From NCBI GenBank assembly GCA_964420285.1, contig CAYQTE010000006.1:1-64000 (forward strand): 64,000 nt of DNA, written 5' to 3'. Position 1 is the stretch's first letter, and every line of letters starts with the position of its first letter. Positions 6,903 through 15,426 of this stretch are shown here, one piece after another. The notes beneath the pieces were generated by a model. It was given only the letters and a program-made list of their open reading frames with translations. It made no database searches and had not been told where the DNA came from. The position numbers and the translations under genes were made by a program. The stretch comes from CAYQTE01 sp964420285 (lineage in GTDB: Bacteria; Planctomycetota; Phycisphaerae; Tepidisphaerales; Tepidisphaeraceae).

Positions 6903-9215
6903 CTATTGGTCGTCGTCCACATCGCTGTTGGCGGGCATTTTCTCGCGGATGTCGGGGGGGATGCGGCCGGTGGGGAACATCACCCAGAGATCCTTGCCGT
7001 CGGAAAAGACGATGCGGCCGGCGGGATCGAGCCAGATGCGCGTGGGATGATCGGAGTCGGGAATGCCGTGCGTGAAAACGGCATCCAGCGCGAAGGGCTC
7101 GGGGGAATCGGGCGTGGCATGGATACGTACGACCCGGCCGGCGGCGTTGAAAAGAAACAGACGGCCGTCGCGCGATTGCAGGAGAGTTGCCGGTCCATCG
7201 CCGACGGCCGTGGGCGGCAGCGGCCAGACGACCGGCGCCTGGTCGCGGCGCAGAACGGTCAGCGTGGTAAGGCCGTCGTAATAGCGCGTGCCGTCGGCGG
7301 CAACCAGCAATGGATGTTGAAGCGACGGGTCGGGTTCGGTGGCCGGGGCGGTTGTCGAGGTGGTGGTGGCGGCCGTCGCGGGCGGTGCGATCGGGTCCGG
7401 CAATTTGGTGATGAACGGGGTCTTGGATTCGTCGATCGGCTCCCAATCGGAATCCTTGAGTCGCCAGGCGCCGCCGCTCTTGATGGCGGGCCAGTTGTCC
7501 GAATCCCAGCCGGACTGCGGCGCTGAATCAATCAGCCAGACCGGAAGCCGCGGCGCGGGGTCGGCGATGGTGGGGTCGATGACGAGGGTCACGGCGCTGG
7601 CCGCCGGTTGCGTGGTCGGCGCGGTGGTCGAGGGCCCGCTGGCCGGCGGCAACGGTGGCATGGTCGGCAGGCCGGTCGGCGGCCGGACGACGAACCATCG
7701 CCCGGCCGAATCGCGATCGACCAGTTGGCGGAAATCCGCTTCCGATTTTCGCGTGAGATTCTGATAGTCGCTGCCGTCAAACCAGCGCAGGCCGAGCACG
7801 GGATCGAGAATAAGCAGATCGTTGCCGCACAGGAGAAAGCTGTCCCTTTTAACGTCCAGAGCGGCGACCTGCTGCTGCGGCAGGATCATGACGGGCCGGC
7901 CGGGAATAAGCTGCACCCACGCCGGCGCGATCACGCGCGGCGGGCCGTCGGGATTCTCCTGCACCATCGACGGCGCATAGAGCACGACGCCGCCGGAGCG
8001 ATTGGCCGCCATGACTTTCAGTTGTCCGCTGGGCGTTGTGAGGCCAGCCAGGCTTGGGGTATTGCGCGCCTGCAGGATGACGGCGATGCGCGACTGGGCT
8101 TCGGGAGGTTGCTGGTCGGCGACTCTTTCGAGAAACGACCATGCGGCCGGCCCCAGCGCGGCCAGTTCCGCACTGGCGGCATCGCGTTCGGTGGGATCGA
8201 GCGAGTTGAGCTTGTCGACCAATTCCCCGACATGTTTTTCATCGATGGGCAACTGGTCCAGCACGACCAGCCGCATGGAGACGGTGTTGTCGGCGTTGTG
8301 AATCAGCTCCAGTGCCGTGCCGTTGCCCAGCGGAACCAGGTGCAGCAACCGATCCGACCAGTCCGGCCCGGTGAGATCGGTCCAGCCGTGATCGCCATAG
8401 CGAGCCGGCCGGGTTCCCGGCTGCGAGGAGTCGTCGCACGGTATCCACGCCAGCACCTTGCCGCGCCAGTCAAATACCAGTCGCGGCGCGGCGAGTGTTA
8501 TCCTTCCGGCGGCGACGGCCGCGATGTCATCGGCGGAAAGAAGTTCGTGATGGCTTTCGGCCAGTGCGGGCAGTGAAAACGCGCTGACACCGCCGTCGGT
8601 GGGAACATACATCGTATCGAGCGTGGCAATGGCGCGATCCCAGAGGTAATGCCGCGGGGGCAGCGTGGTGGTGCGCGTCGGGCCGATTGCGACGGGGGCG
8701 GCCGAATCACCGGCGGCATTGTCGCCCGCGCACACGATCAGGGGCGTGAGCTTGTTGTCCATCGCGTACCAGGCGACGAACAACACGCGACGCGGGACCA
8801 GAATCGGCTCAATGCGTCCCTGCATCTGCTGGCTTGAAAGGCGGCGAAAGAAACTTGTATCGATCGGCGGAGCATCGTCGCGGGTGATCCAGAGATGGCC
8901 GGGCGGGTCGATATACACAGGCTCCGGAAGCAGCAGATGCGCGGCATCGCGGACATCGACGGGAATGTCCAGCGGCTGCGTGGCGGGCACGTTGGGATTG
9001 TGCAGGCGGACGACATCAATATAGCCGGCCGGCGCGGGCGGCCTTGTCGCTGTGGTTGTGGCAGTCGGAGCCCGTTGAATCGGCCGCGAGGCGGATGGCG
9101 ACGTTGTGGGCGCGGCCGGGGGCGGCTGACGCCGGCACGACCAGCCAAACAGCGGCAGCAACGCCACCGCTGCGCCAATCCATCGCCACCGCGGGCCAGT
9201 TGGTGCGGGAATCAT
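6903..9215 (-). CDS. Large exported protein with a HEAT-like segment, function unknown
   Basis: A 770-residue protein. The N-terminus has a basic stretch, a hydrophobic core (about 12-24) and Cys27 in LFGWSC, which looks like a poor lipobox, so it is either a lipoprotein or membrane-anchored. A Pro/Thr/Ala-rich linker of the TTSPSASRP and TTTATRPPAP kind follows. Around residues 330-378 the segment LDPTERDAASAELAALGP resembles the HEAT-like repeats common in planctomycete exported proteins. The C-terminal half has blade-like stretches (for example DGRLFLFNAAGRVVRI, RIWLDPAGRIVFSDGKDLW) suggestive of a beta-propeller. No catalytic motif is visible. The ATG at 9215 is favoured by GGAG upstream and by giving a clean export signal. 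Confidence 0.65.
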   Translation of the reverse strand: MIPAPTGPRWRWIGAAVALLPLFGWSCRRQPPPAAPTTSPSASRPIQRAPTATTTATRPPAPAGYIDVVRLHNPNVPATQPLDIPVDVRDAAHLLLPEPVYIDPPGHLWITRDDAPPIDTSFFRRLSSQQMQGRIEPILVPRRVLFVAWYAMDNKLTPLIVCAGDNAAGDSAAPVAIGPTRTTTLPPRHYLWDRAIATLDTMYVPTDGGVSAFSLPALAESHHELLSADDIAAVAAGRITLAAPRLVFDWRGKVLAWIPCDDSSQPGTRPARYGDHGWTDLTGPDWSDRLLHLVPLGNGTALELIHNADNTVSMRLVVLDQLPIDEKHVGELVDKLNSLDPTERDAASAELAALGPAAWSFLERVADQQPPEAQSRIAVILQARNTPSLAGLTTPSGQLKVMAANRSGGVVLYAPSMVQENPDGPPRVIAPAWVQLIPGRPVMILPQQQVAALDVKRDSFLLCGNDLLILDPVLGLRWFDGSDYQNLTRKSEADFRQLVDRDSAGRWFVVRPPTGLPTMPPLPPASGPSTTAPTTQPAASAVTLVIDPTIADPAPRLPVWLIDSAPQSGWDSDNWPAIKSGGAWRLKDSDWEPIDESKTPFITKLPDPIAPPATAATTTSTTAPATEPDPSLQHPLLVAADGTRYYDGLTTLTVLRRDQAPVVWPLPPTAVGDGPATLLQSRDGRLFLFNAAGRVVRIHATPDSPEPFALDAVFTHGIPDSDHPTRIWLDPAGRIVFSDGKDLWVMFPTGRIPPDIREKMPANSDVDDDQ

Positions 9216-9426
9216 ATTGCCGAATCTCCGTCGCGCCGACGCCGACATGTTACCGCGCCGATGGCCCCAATGGCGAGATTTCATCTTGTGTCGTCTGATA
9301 ACACTCGATCTCAGCCACGTTTTGTGTCTTTACGTCGCGTGCCGGCGCGATCCACCCTGATGGGCCCTCGGCGGGGTTAACTCACGAGGGGGCAGCGACG
9401 ATGAACGATGGGAGTAGTTTTGTCGG

Positions 9427-11118
9427 ATGCTTTGGAGCCTTGTCCATCACCTGGATCATCGTGTCGCCAGCGATCTGCGGATCTGGCGTCGACGGTTCCA
9501 CCTTTTCAGCCAGGGATTGGGTTTGCAGGCAAAGCTGCTGATCACATTCATGTTCCTGCTGTTTGTGGCATTGGGAACGACATGGGGCGTCTATTTGTGG
9601 CAAAGCCGGCTCCGTCTGGACGATTTGATGGCGGAGGAGGCCAGACAACTGGCGTTCACGCTTTCGCAGGGGAGTTCGTCGCCGGTGGGGGCGCGAAACC
9701 CCGAACCGCTGGAGCAAATTGCCAGTGATTTGCTCAAGACGCGCAACATCATGTTCGTGGCCTTTTTCGACGCCAGCGACAAACCCATCACTTTTTCCCA
9801 TCGCGACCCCAGTCTCGATCTCGGTTCGGTGCTCCCCCTCAAATCGCCCACCGCATCGCTGATGCAGGCTCGGCACGGCGTGTCGCAAATGTTCGGGGAT
9901 TACATACAGGTCAGCGCCCCGATCTTCGCACTGCCGGCGCCGAATCCCGCCGATGCCCTCGGCGTGCAGACGCCCGACCGGCTCGTGGGATTTGTCACCG
10001 TCGGCATCGGGCAGGGCTCGGAGGAGCTGCAACTGGCCAAGATCGGATCGATGACCGTGCTGGTCGGCCTGGCCATAGCGGTTCTGTGCGTGCCGCTGGC
10101 CATGGCCATACTGCACCGCCTGTTTTCGCCCATCCGCCAGCTTGTGACCGCGACCGAGCAAATCGCCAAAGGTCATCTGGACACAAGAGTGGAGATCGGA
10201 CGCCCGGATGAAATCGGCGCCCTGGCCCGGTCGTTCAACGAAATGGTCAAGACCGTCAAGAGCCAGCGCGACGACCTGGCGGAGATCAACCGCGATCTGG
10301 AGGAGAAGGTCGTCCAGCGCACCGGGCAGCTCGAAGCCGCCAACCGCCGGCTCAAGAGCGAAATCACCGAGAAAGAGGATTTCCTCCGCGCCGTCAGCCA
10401 CGACCTGGGCGCGCCGCTGCGCAACATCGGCGGCATGGCGTCGATGCTCATGGCCCGCCACCGCCAGAAACTCGATGCCGATGTCATTCATCGCCTGGAG
10501 CGAATCCAGCACAACGTCGAGGTTGAAACCGCCCTGATCGGCGAACTGCTCGAACTGTCGCGCATCAAGAGCCGCCGCCAGCAGCCGGTCCCGGTGGAAA
10601 TCGGCGCCATGCTCAGCGATCTGGCGGACATCTTCGAGGCCGATCTCAATTCGCGACAGATTGCCCTGATCATCGACACGCCCATGCCGGTCATTGTGGC
10701 CGAGCGCCCGCGCCTGCGCCAGATCTTCCAGAACCTGATCGATAACGCGATCAAGTACATGGGCGATGGCCCGCACCGGGAAATTCACGTTGGCGCAGCG
10801 GTGCGCCACGACGAGGCCGAGTTCTACGTTCGCGACACGGGCATGGGCATCGAACCGGAAGATCTCGACAAGGTCTTCCGCGTCTTCCGGAGAGGCAAGA
10901 ACTCGGCCGCCTTGAACATCGCCGGCAAAGGCGTGGGACTGGCCAGCGTCAAGAGCATCGTCGAAACGTACGACGGCAGCATCTGGGTGGAAAGCACCTT
11001 CGGCCAGGGAAGTACGTTTCGCTTCACAATCAACGGCCGGTTTGTCGCCTCGCTGGCGGCCCCGGCGACCGACCCGGGCCTCGGCGGCGACTTCACGGAA
11101 GCCGCGGCCACTGTATGA
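9427..11118 (+). CDS. Membrane sensor histidine kinase (periplasmic sensor-HAMP-HisKA-HATPase)
   Basis: A 563-residue two-component sensor. TM1 is about 37-58, then an extracytoplasmic region of about 150 residues with no named motif, TM2 about 209-232, a HAMP linker to about 290 and a coiled-coil stretch rich in Glu/Arg. The dimerisation box is FLRAVSHDLGAPLRN with phospho-acceptor His325, of the phytochrome-like HisKA type. The ATPase has the N box NLIDNAIKY (about 437), DTGMGI (about 470) and GKGVGLA (about 501). Its stop overlaps the next gene, a lone receiver, so that is probably the partner. The signal sensed is unknown. Confidence 0.93.
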   Translation: MLWSLVHHLDHRVASDLRIWRRRFHLFSQGLGLQAKLLITFMFLLFVALGTTWGVYLWQSRLRLDDLMAEEARQLAFTLSQGSSSPVGARNPEPLEQIASDLLKTRNIMFVAFFDASDKPITFSHRDPSLDLGSVLPLKSPTASLMQARHGVSQMFGDYIQVSAPIFALPAPNPADALGVQTPDRLVGFVTVGIGQGSEELQLAKIGSMTVLVGLAIAVLCVPLAMAILHRLFSPIRQLVTATEQIAKGHLDTRVEIGRPDEIGALARSFNEMVKTVKSQRDDLAEINRDLEEKVVQRTGQLEAANRRLKSEITEKEDFLRAVSHDLGAPLRNIGGMASMLMARHRQKLDADVIHRLERIQHNVEVETALIGELLELSRIKSRRQQPVPVEIGAMLSDLADIFEADLNSRQIALIIDTPMPVIVAERPRLRQIFQNLIDNAIKYMGDGPHREIHVGAAVRHDEAEFYVRDTGMGIEPEDLDKVFRVFRRGKNSAALNIAGKGVGLASVKSIVETYDGSIWVESTFGQGSTFRFTINGRFVASLAAPATDPGLGGDFTEAAATV

Positions 11119-11666
11119 AAGAGGATCCGTTTATGGGATTCACCAACGTCAACTTCGATGAATCGGACGTACTGACCGAACCGATCGGCCAATCCAGCGA
11201 CACGGCGCGCGGCGAGCCGATCACCATTCTGCTGGTCGATGACGATCCCGATTGCCGCATGCTCGTCCGCGACGCCATCTCCGAGTGCAAAGTTAGCAAC
11301 AATCTCTATGAAGTCACCAACGGCCAGGAGGCCCTGGACTTCCTGAATCGGCGCGGCGCGTATCACGATGCGCCCAGGCCGGGTTTGATCTATCTCGACA
11401 TCGAGATGCCGCGGATGGACGGGCTGGAGACGCTTCGCCGCATTAAGGCGGAGCCGGCGCTGCGGCAGATTCCGGTGGTCATGATGACCGGCGTGTGCGA
11501 CGAGGAGCAGATGAAGCGCGCCGCCGAGGCCGGCGCCAACAGCTATACCATGAAGCCCGCCAACGCCGAGCAATTTCTGCGGACCGTCCTGGCCAGCACG
11601 AATTACTGGCTGACGATCCACCAGTATCCGCAGCGGCATTGGCCGCCGGAATCGTGCCGCCGGTGA
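11115..11666 (+). CDS. Stand-alone receiver-domain response regulator, Rcp1-like
   Basis: A 183-residue protein made of one receiver domain with short N- and C-terminal tails and no output domain. The acidic pocket is DDD (42-44), the phosphorylated Asp95 lies in IYLDIEMPRMDG, and the conserved Thr/Lys appear in VMMTG and TMKPAN. The layout with an inserted loop after the second helix matches Rcp1-type receivers that partner phytochrome-class kinases. The gene starts ATGA, overlapping the kinase stop, so the two are translationally coupled. With no DNA-binding domain, it probably acts through protein contacts, perhaps on the downstream diguanylate cyclase; that link is inference. Confidence 0.93.
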   Translation: MKEDPFMGFTNVNFDESDVLTEPIGQSSDTARGEPITILLVDDDPDCRMLVRDAISECKVSNNLYEVTNGQEALDFLNRRGAYHDAPRPGLIYLDIEMPRMDGLETLRRIKAEPALRQIPVVMMTGVCDEEQMKRAAEAGANSYTMKPANAEQFLRTVLASTNYWLTIHQYPQRHWPPESCRR

Positions 11667-11763
11667 GGCCTGGAAAGGCGGGGCAAATTGGCCCGGCCGG
11701 GTAAGCTGCGCAGAAAAAACAAAAGTGGACCAAGGCCCGCGTTTATCGTACGTCAAGAGCATC

Positions 11764-12828
11764 ATGAGTTCTGAATTCACAGCCAGCAGTCAATGGGAAA
11801 CCGCCAAGCCGGACGGCCCGCCGGCGATGCCGGTTCCCGCCAGCGCCGATGCCGTTTGCGGCCGCCGTCTGCGGCTGCTCGTCATCGAGGATGATGCCGA
11901 CCAGCGCGAATTGCTCGTCGAGACCCTCCACGGACATTTTGGACCGGGAACGGTGGTCGGTGTTTCCGGCCGCCGCGCCGCTCTCGAGCTGGACCTCGGT
12001 TCGTTCGACCTGATTCTCTCCGATTACAATCTGGCGGATTGCAACGGCCTGGATCTGCTGGGAACCGTCCGCCATTTGTGCAACACGCCGTTCATCCTGG
12101 TAACAGGCGAAAACGTCAGCGACACCGCCGCCCTGGCCATTCGTCGTGGCGCGATGGACTATGTCGTCAAGACCGGCGATTACCTCTTCACTATTCCCCT
12201 GGTCGTCGAGAAAAACCTCGAGATCGCCAAGATCAAGAGCGAAAACGAGCACCTCCGCCTTCAGCTTGAAGAGAAGAACGCCCAACTCGAACAAATGGCC
12301 GCCACCGATCCTCTGACCGGCCTTTACAACCGCCGCCATTTCAACCGGGCCCTGGAACAGCTCTTCCACGAAGCCCAGCGCGGCGGAACCGACCTGTCCT
12401 GCGTCATGGTTGACATGGACGGGTTCAAGCGACTGAACGACACGCGCGGCCACATGATCGGCGACCAGATTCTGGTCACGGCCGCCCGCGTGATCACCGC
12501 CGGCCTGCGCCGCATGGACCTTGCCGCACGCTACGGCGGCGATGAATTTGTCCTGCTCCTGCCCCACGCCCACAGCGACGAGGCGGTGAGCGTCGTCAGC
12601 CGAATCCGCGACGACTTCCGCCTCGCCAGCGGCCTGATCCTGGCCACGGATGTCATCACCATGTCCTGCGGCATCGCTTCCATGTCCGACATCTACCCCT
12701 CCGGCCCCGACCAGCTCGTCAACAGCGCCGATGCCGCGCTATATCGCGCCAAAGCCGCCGGCAGAAACCGCATCATCGTCACCGAGCCGATTGCATCCCC
12801 CGCGCTATCGATCAAAGCGGCCGGATAG
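11764..12828 (+). CDS. Receiver-GGDEF diguanylate cyclase (PleD-like)
   Basis: A 354-residue response regulator that should make cyclic di-GMP from two GTP. The N-terminal receiver has acidic residues D43/D44, phospho-acceptor Asp87 (LILSDYNLAD) and Lys136. A coiled linker (about 155-178) leads to the cyclase, which begins TDPLTGLYNRRHFN and has the intact active site RYGGDEF with GGDEF at 258-262. RRMD (249-252) ends five residues before it, matching the RxxD inhibitory site, so product inhibition is likely. It is the third gene of a signalling run with the kinase and the lone receiver. A GTG at 11725 is an alternative start; the ATG is preferred. Confidence 0.93.
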   Translation: MSSEFTASSQWETAKPDGPPAMPVPASADAVCGRRLRLLVIEDDADQRELLVETLHGHFGPGTVVGVSGRRAALELDLGSFDLILSDYNLADCNGLDLLGTVRHLCNTPFILVTGENVSDTAALAIRRGAMDYVVKTGDYLFTIPLVVEKNLEIAKIKSENEHLRLQLEEKNAQLEQMAATDPLTGLYNRRHFNRALEQLFHEAQRGGTDLSCVMVDMDGFKRLNDTRGHMIGDQILVTAARVITAGLRRMDLAARYGGDEFVLLLPHAHSDEAVSVVSRIRDDFRLASGLILATDVITMSCGIASMSDIYPSGPDQLVNSADAALYRAKAAGRNRIIVTEPIASPALSIKAAG

Positions 12829-13050
12829 GCTTCCCGTCCAACACGAGGCCTTCCGGCCCAACACAATGATGTGTCGTGATGCTCGTATCGAGTTCAACGC
12901 TGATGGGTGAGCGAGAAAGGGGCTTCCAGTTTGATGGCACATGGCTGATCGGCGAGTATAATGCACCGGCTGGGGCGATGGCGCCCTGTTTTCAGGCGTC
13001 CATTGGCGTTTGTGAGCCAGAAGCCCACAAACTGTGCGGAGAGTCCAGAC

Positions 13051-14229
13051 ATGCTCGACCTGGCGAATCTGCTTGCGGACATCGAGTCGTTCCGAGTCGA
13101 GCGAACCGAATCGATTGCCGACACGGATAAGTTCTGCAAGGCCATTTGCGCATTTGCCAATGACATGCCCGGTTCCGGATTGCCCGGCGTCCTCTTTGTC
13201 GGCGTTGACAAGCAGGGGAATCCGACTGGTGCCAGGATCGATGAACGGCTGCTCGAAAGTCTCGCCAGTCACAGGAATAACGGCCAGATACTGCCAGTGC
13301 CCGACATGCATGTTTTCAAAGCAAACCACAAAGGCAAGGACATTGCGGTCGTCGAGGTTCGTCCATCGGACATGCCGCCGGTGCGATATAAGCAGGTCGT
13401 CTGGATTCGGACCGGCCCAACCGCCAACGTCGCAACGATAGAGCAGGAGCGCCGCCTTGAAGAGCGGCGAGTGGATCGGGCAAGGACATGGGACACGCGC
13501 GCGTGCATGGGCGCAACTCTGGACGATCTGGCGCTGGAACTTTTTGCGCTGACATATCTTCCAAGCGGAGTCTCCGATGCGGTGCTGCGGGAAAACGGGC
13601 GCACGATAGAAGAGCAGCTCGGCTCGCTGCGCTTCTACCACCGCAAGCTGCACGCTCCGACAAACGGCGCTGTTCTCCTTTTTGGCAAGGATCCGCTGAC
13701 GTTCTTTCCCGGCGCTTATGTCCAGTATGTGAGATACGATGGCCCGTCCCAGGTTGACAGTCCCCTCAAGGAACGCAGAATCGCGGCCGATTTCTTGACT
13801 GTCATGCGGGAACTTGACGCCCTGGCAAAGGACCTGGCCAATTATCGACCGGTGCGCCGGCCCGATCTCACTGATGAGACGGTCGCGGATTATCCCGATA
13901 TCGCCCTCCACGAGTTGTTCATGAACGCCGTGATTCACCGCAATTACGACGCCTCCACCACACCGATCTCGATCAATCACTTCTCCGACAGGATCGAAAT
14001 CCAGAATCCGGGGTCGCTCTACGGTGATCTCACCAGGGACCAATTCCCCAACGGCACCGCGTACCGTAATCCAGTTCTTGCCGAGGCCGCCAAGACGCTG
14101 GGGTTCGCCAACAGATTTGGCCGCGGAATCGCGCTGGCAAACGAGCAACTGCGCAAGAACCACAGCCCGAGCCTTGATTATGTGATCGGCGAGAATCATC
14201 TCGCGATGATCGTAAGGAAACGCCTGTGA
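13051..14229 (+). CDS. AlbA_2 (Schlafen-like)/GHKL-ATPase RecG-like regulator
   Basis: A 392-residue protein of the COG2865 type. The N-terminal domain reads CKAICAFANDMPGSGLPG then VLFVGVDKQGNPTG, the AlbA_2 fold also found in Schlafen proteins. The C-terminal part holds ALHELFMNAVIHRNYD (about 284-299), then IEIQNPGSLYGDL and FANRFGRGIALAN, the pattern of the HATPase_c_4 domain often mislabelled RecG-like. Members are treated as DNA-binding regulators or nucleic-acid-binding ATPases. GGAGAG precedes the ATG at 13051. The stop overlaps the GTG start of the ParA-like gene, so the two are a coupled pair. The exact role is unknown; a defence or regulatory module is plausible. Confidence 0.8.
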   Translation: MLDLANLLADIESFRVERTESIADTDKFCKAICAFANDMPGSGLPGVLFVGVDKQGNPTGARIDERLLESLASHRNNGQILPVPDMHVFKANHKGKDIAVVEVRPSDMPPVRYKQVVWIRTGPTANVATIEQERRLEERRVDRARTWDTRACMGATLDDLALELFALTYLPSGVSDAVLRENGRTIEEQLGSLRFYHRKLHAPTNGAVLLFGKDPLTFFPGAYVQYVRYDGPSQVDSPLKERRIAADFLTVMRELDALAKDLANYRPVRRPDLTDETVADYPDIALHELFMNAVIHRNYDASTTPISINHFSDRIEIQNPGSLYGDLTRDQFPNGTAYRNPVLAEAAKTLGFANRFGRGIALANEQLRKNHSPSLDYVIGENHLAMIVRKRL

Positions 14230-15230
14230 AGACCATCGCCTTCTTCAATAACAAGGGCGGGGTGGGCAAGACATCCATGGCCTACCATCTGGCATGGATG
14301 TTCCGCGACCTTGGTCACAGTGTGCTTACCGTCGACCTCGATCCGCAGTCGAATCTGACCAGCATCTTCCTGGATGAATCGGACATCGAAAATCTGTGGC
14401 CCGAGGGGATTCACACGGACACAATTCTCGGCTCGATCAATCTGCTCATCAACAGTATGGGTGACATTGAAGAGCCCCGGCCGATCACGATCGACCGTCA
14501 ACTCCAACTCATCGCGGGCGACTTGGGCCTTAGTACCTTTGAGGATCGTCTCTCCGAGGCTTGGAGCAAGTGCCTGAACGATAATGCGGCGATTGCCGGC
14601 GACGGCTTCCGTGTTGTCACTGCGTTTCACCGCGTGATGAAGGCGGCGGCTGAGAAGCACCAGAGCGAGCTGGTGCTCATCGACGTGGGTCCGAATATCG
14701 GAGCGATGAATCGGGCCGCCTTGGTCGCCGCGGATTTTGTGGTGATTCCGCTGGGGGCTGACCTGTTTTCTTTGCAGGGCCTCAGGAACCTCGGGCCCAC
14801 CCTACGGGATTGGAGGACGGGATGGAGGACTCGCCGCGCCGGCAAAGTGCCGCCAGGCCTTTCCCTTCCCTCGGGGCACATGACTCCTCTGGGTTATGTG
14901 CTTCTCAATCCCTCGGTCCGCGAGAACCGGCCCGTGAAGTCATATCTGAAATGGGCCAACCGAATACCGGGAACTTACGCCAGAGACGTGCTGGGCCACG
15001 TCGGACAGGGCGCGTCGGCGGACGAGGACACCAACCAACTCGCAATGCTCAAGCACTTCAAGAGCTTGATGCCGATGGCACAGGACGCTCGCAAGCCGAT
15101 GTTCCACCTGACGGCCGCCGATGGCGCCATCGGCGGACATGCAAGCGCCGTCCTGGATTGCAGGCGGCAGTTCGAAATGCTCGCTAATCGCATCTTGGAG
15201 CGGCTGCAAGACTCTGTCGACCAAGGCTGA
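14226..15230 (+). CDS. ParA/MinD-type deviant Walker ATPase
   Basis: A 334-residue ATPase with the deviant Walker A box NKGGVGKTS (signature Lys10 and Lys15) at the very N-terminus, VDLDPQSNLT as the A' motif and LVLIDVGPNIGAMNR as Walker B, followed by FVVIPLGADLFSLQGL. This is the Soj/ParA fold that dimerises with ATP and often binds DNA. No ParB or centromere-like repeat is next to it, and it overlaps the AlbA_2/GHKL gene by four bases (GTGA). That favours a two-gene effector or regulatory module over chromosome or plasmid partition. The C-terminal 120 residues are less ParA-like and may give specificity. The start codon is GTG. Confidence 0.85.
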   Translation: MKTIAFFNNKGGVGKTSMAYHLAWMFRDLGHSVLTVDLDPQSNLTSIFLDESDIENLWPEGIHTDTILGSINLLINSMGDIEEPRPITIDRQLQLIAGDLGLSTFEDRLSEAWSKCLNDNAAIAGDGFRVVTAFHRVMKAAAEKHQSELVLIDVGPNIGAMNRAALVAADFVVIPLGADLFSLQGLRNLGPTLRDWRTGWRTRRAGKVPPGLSLPSGHMTPLGYVLLNPSVRENRPVKSYLKWANRIPGTYARDVLGHVGQGASADEDTNQLAMLKHFKSLMPMAQDARKPMFHLTAADGAIGGHASAVLDCRRQFEMLANRILERLQDSVDQG

Positions 15231-15243
15231 TGCATCCGCTGTT

Positions 15244-15399
15244 TCACCCGCCGATGCGAGCGGCGATTAACGCCATCGGAATAGACGCTATGGTTATCAA
15301 TAGAAATGCCGCAAGGAACACAATCGCAAACCTCACCCGGCGCGATTCGCGATGCTCCGAATGCGCCGCTTCGTAGTCGAGCTTTGTCAACGCCGCCAT
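15244..15399 (-). CDS. 51-residue single-span membrane protein
   Basis: A short open frame starting 27 bases after the GH39 stop on the same strand. The product begins MAALTKLDYEAAHSEHRE, then a basic stretch (RESRRVR), then one hydrophobic span at about 24-46 and the end AARIGG. AAGGGAA directly precedes the ATG, a good ribosome-binding site. The positive residues before the span predict an inside N-terminus. Function is unknown. A real gene is supported by the ribosome-binding site, the spacing behind GH39 and the clean topology, but not by any recognised family. Confidence 0.55.
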   Translation of the reverse strand: MAALTKLDYEAAHSEHRESRRVRFAIVFLAAFLLITIASIPMALIAARIGG

Positions 15400-15426
15400 T
15401 TCCCTTTCTTGCGGTTCATCGACTCA

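Noticed and set aside
6797..6922. Longer N-terminus of the UDP-sugar pyrophosphorylase reaching 6922
   Set aside because: It would overlap the end of the upstream gene and has no family similarity; the ATG at 6823 has a good ribosome-binding site.
14226..15230. Plasmid or chromosome partition gene parA
   Set aside because: No parB or parS-like cluster beside it, and it is coupled to an AlbA_2/GHKL gene, so partition is not supported.
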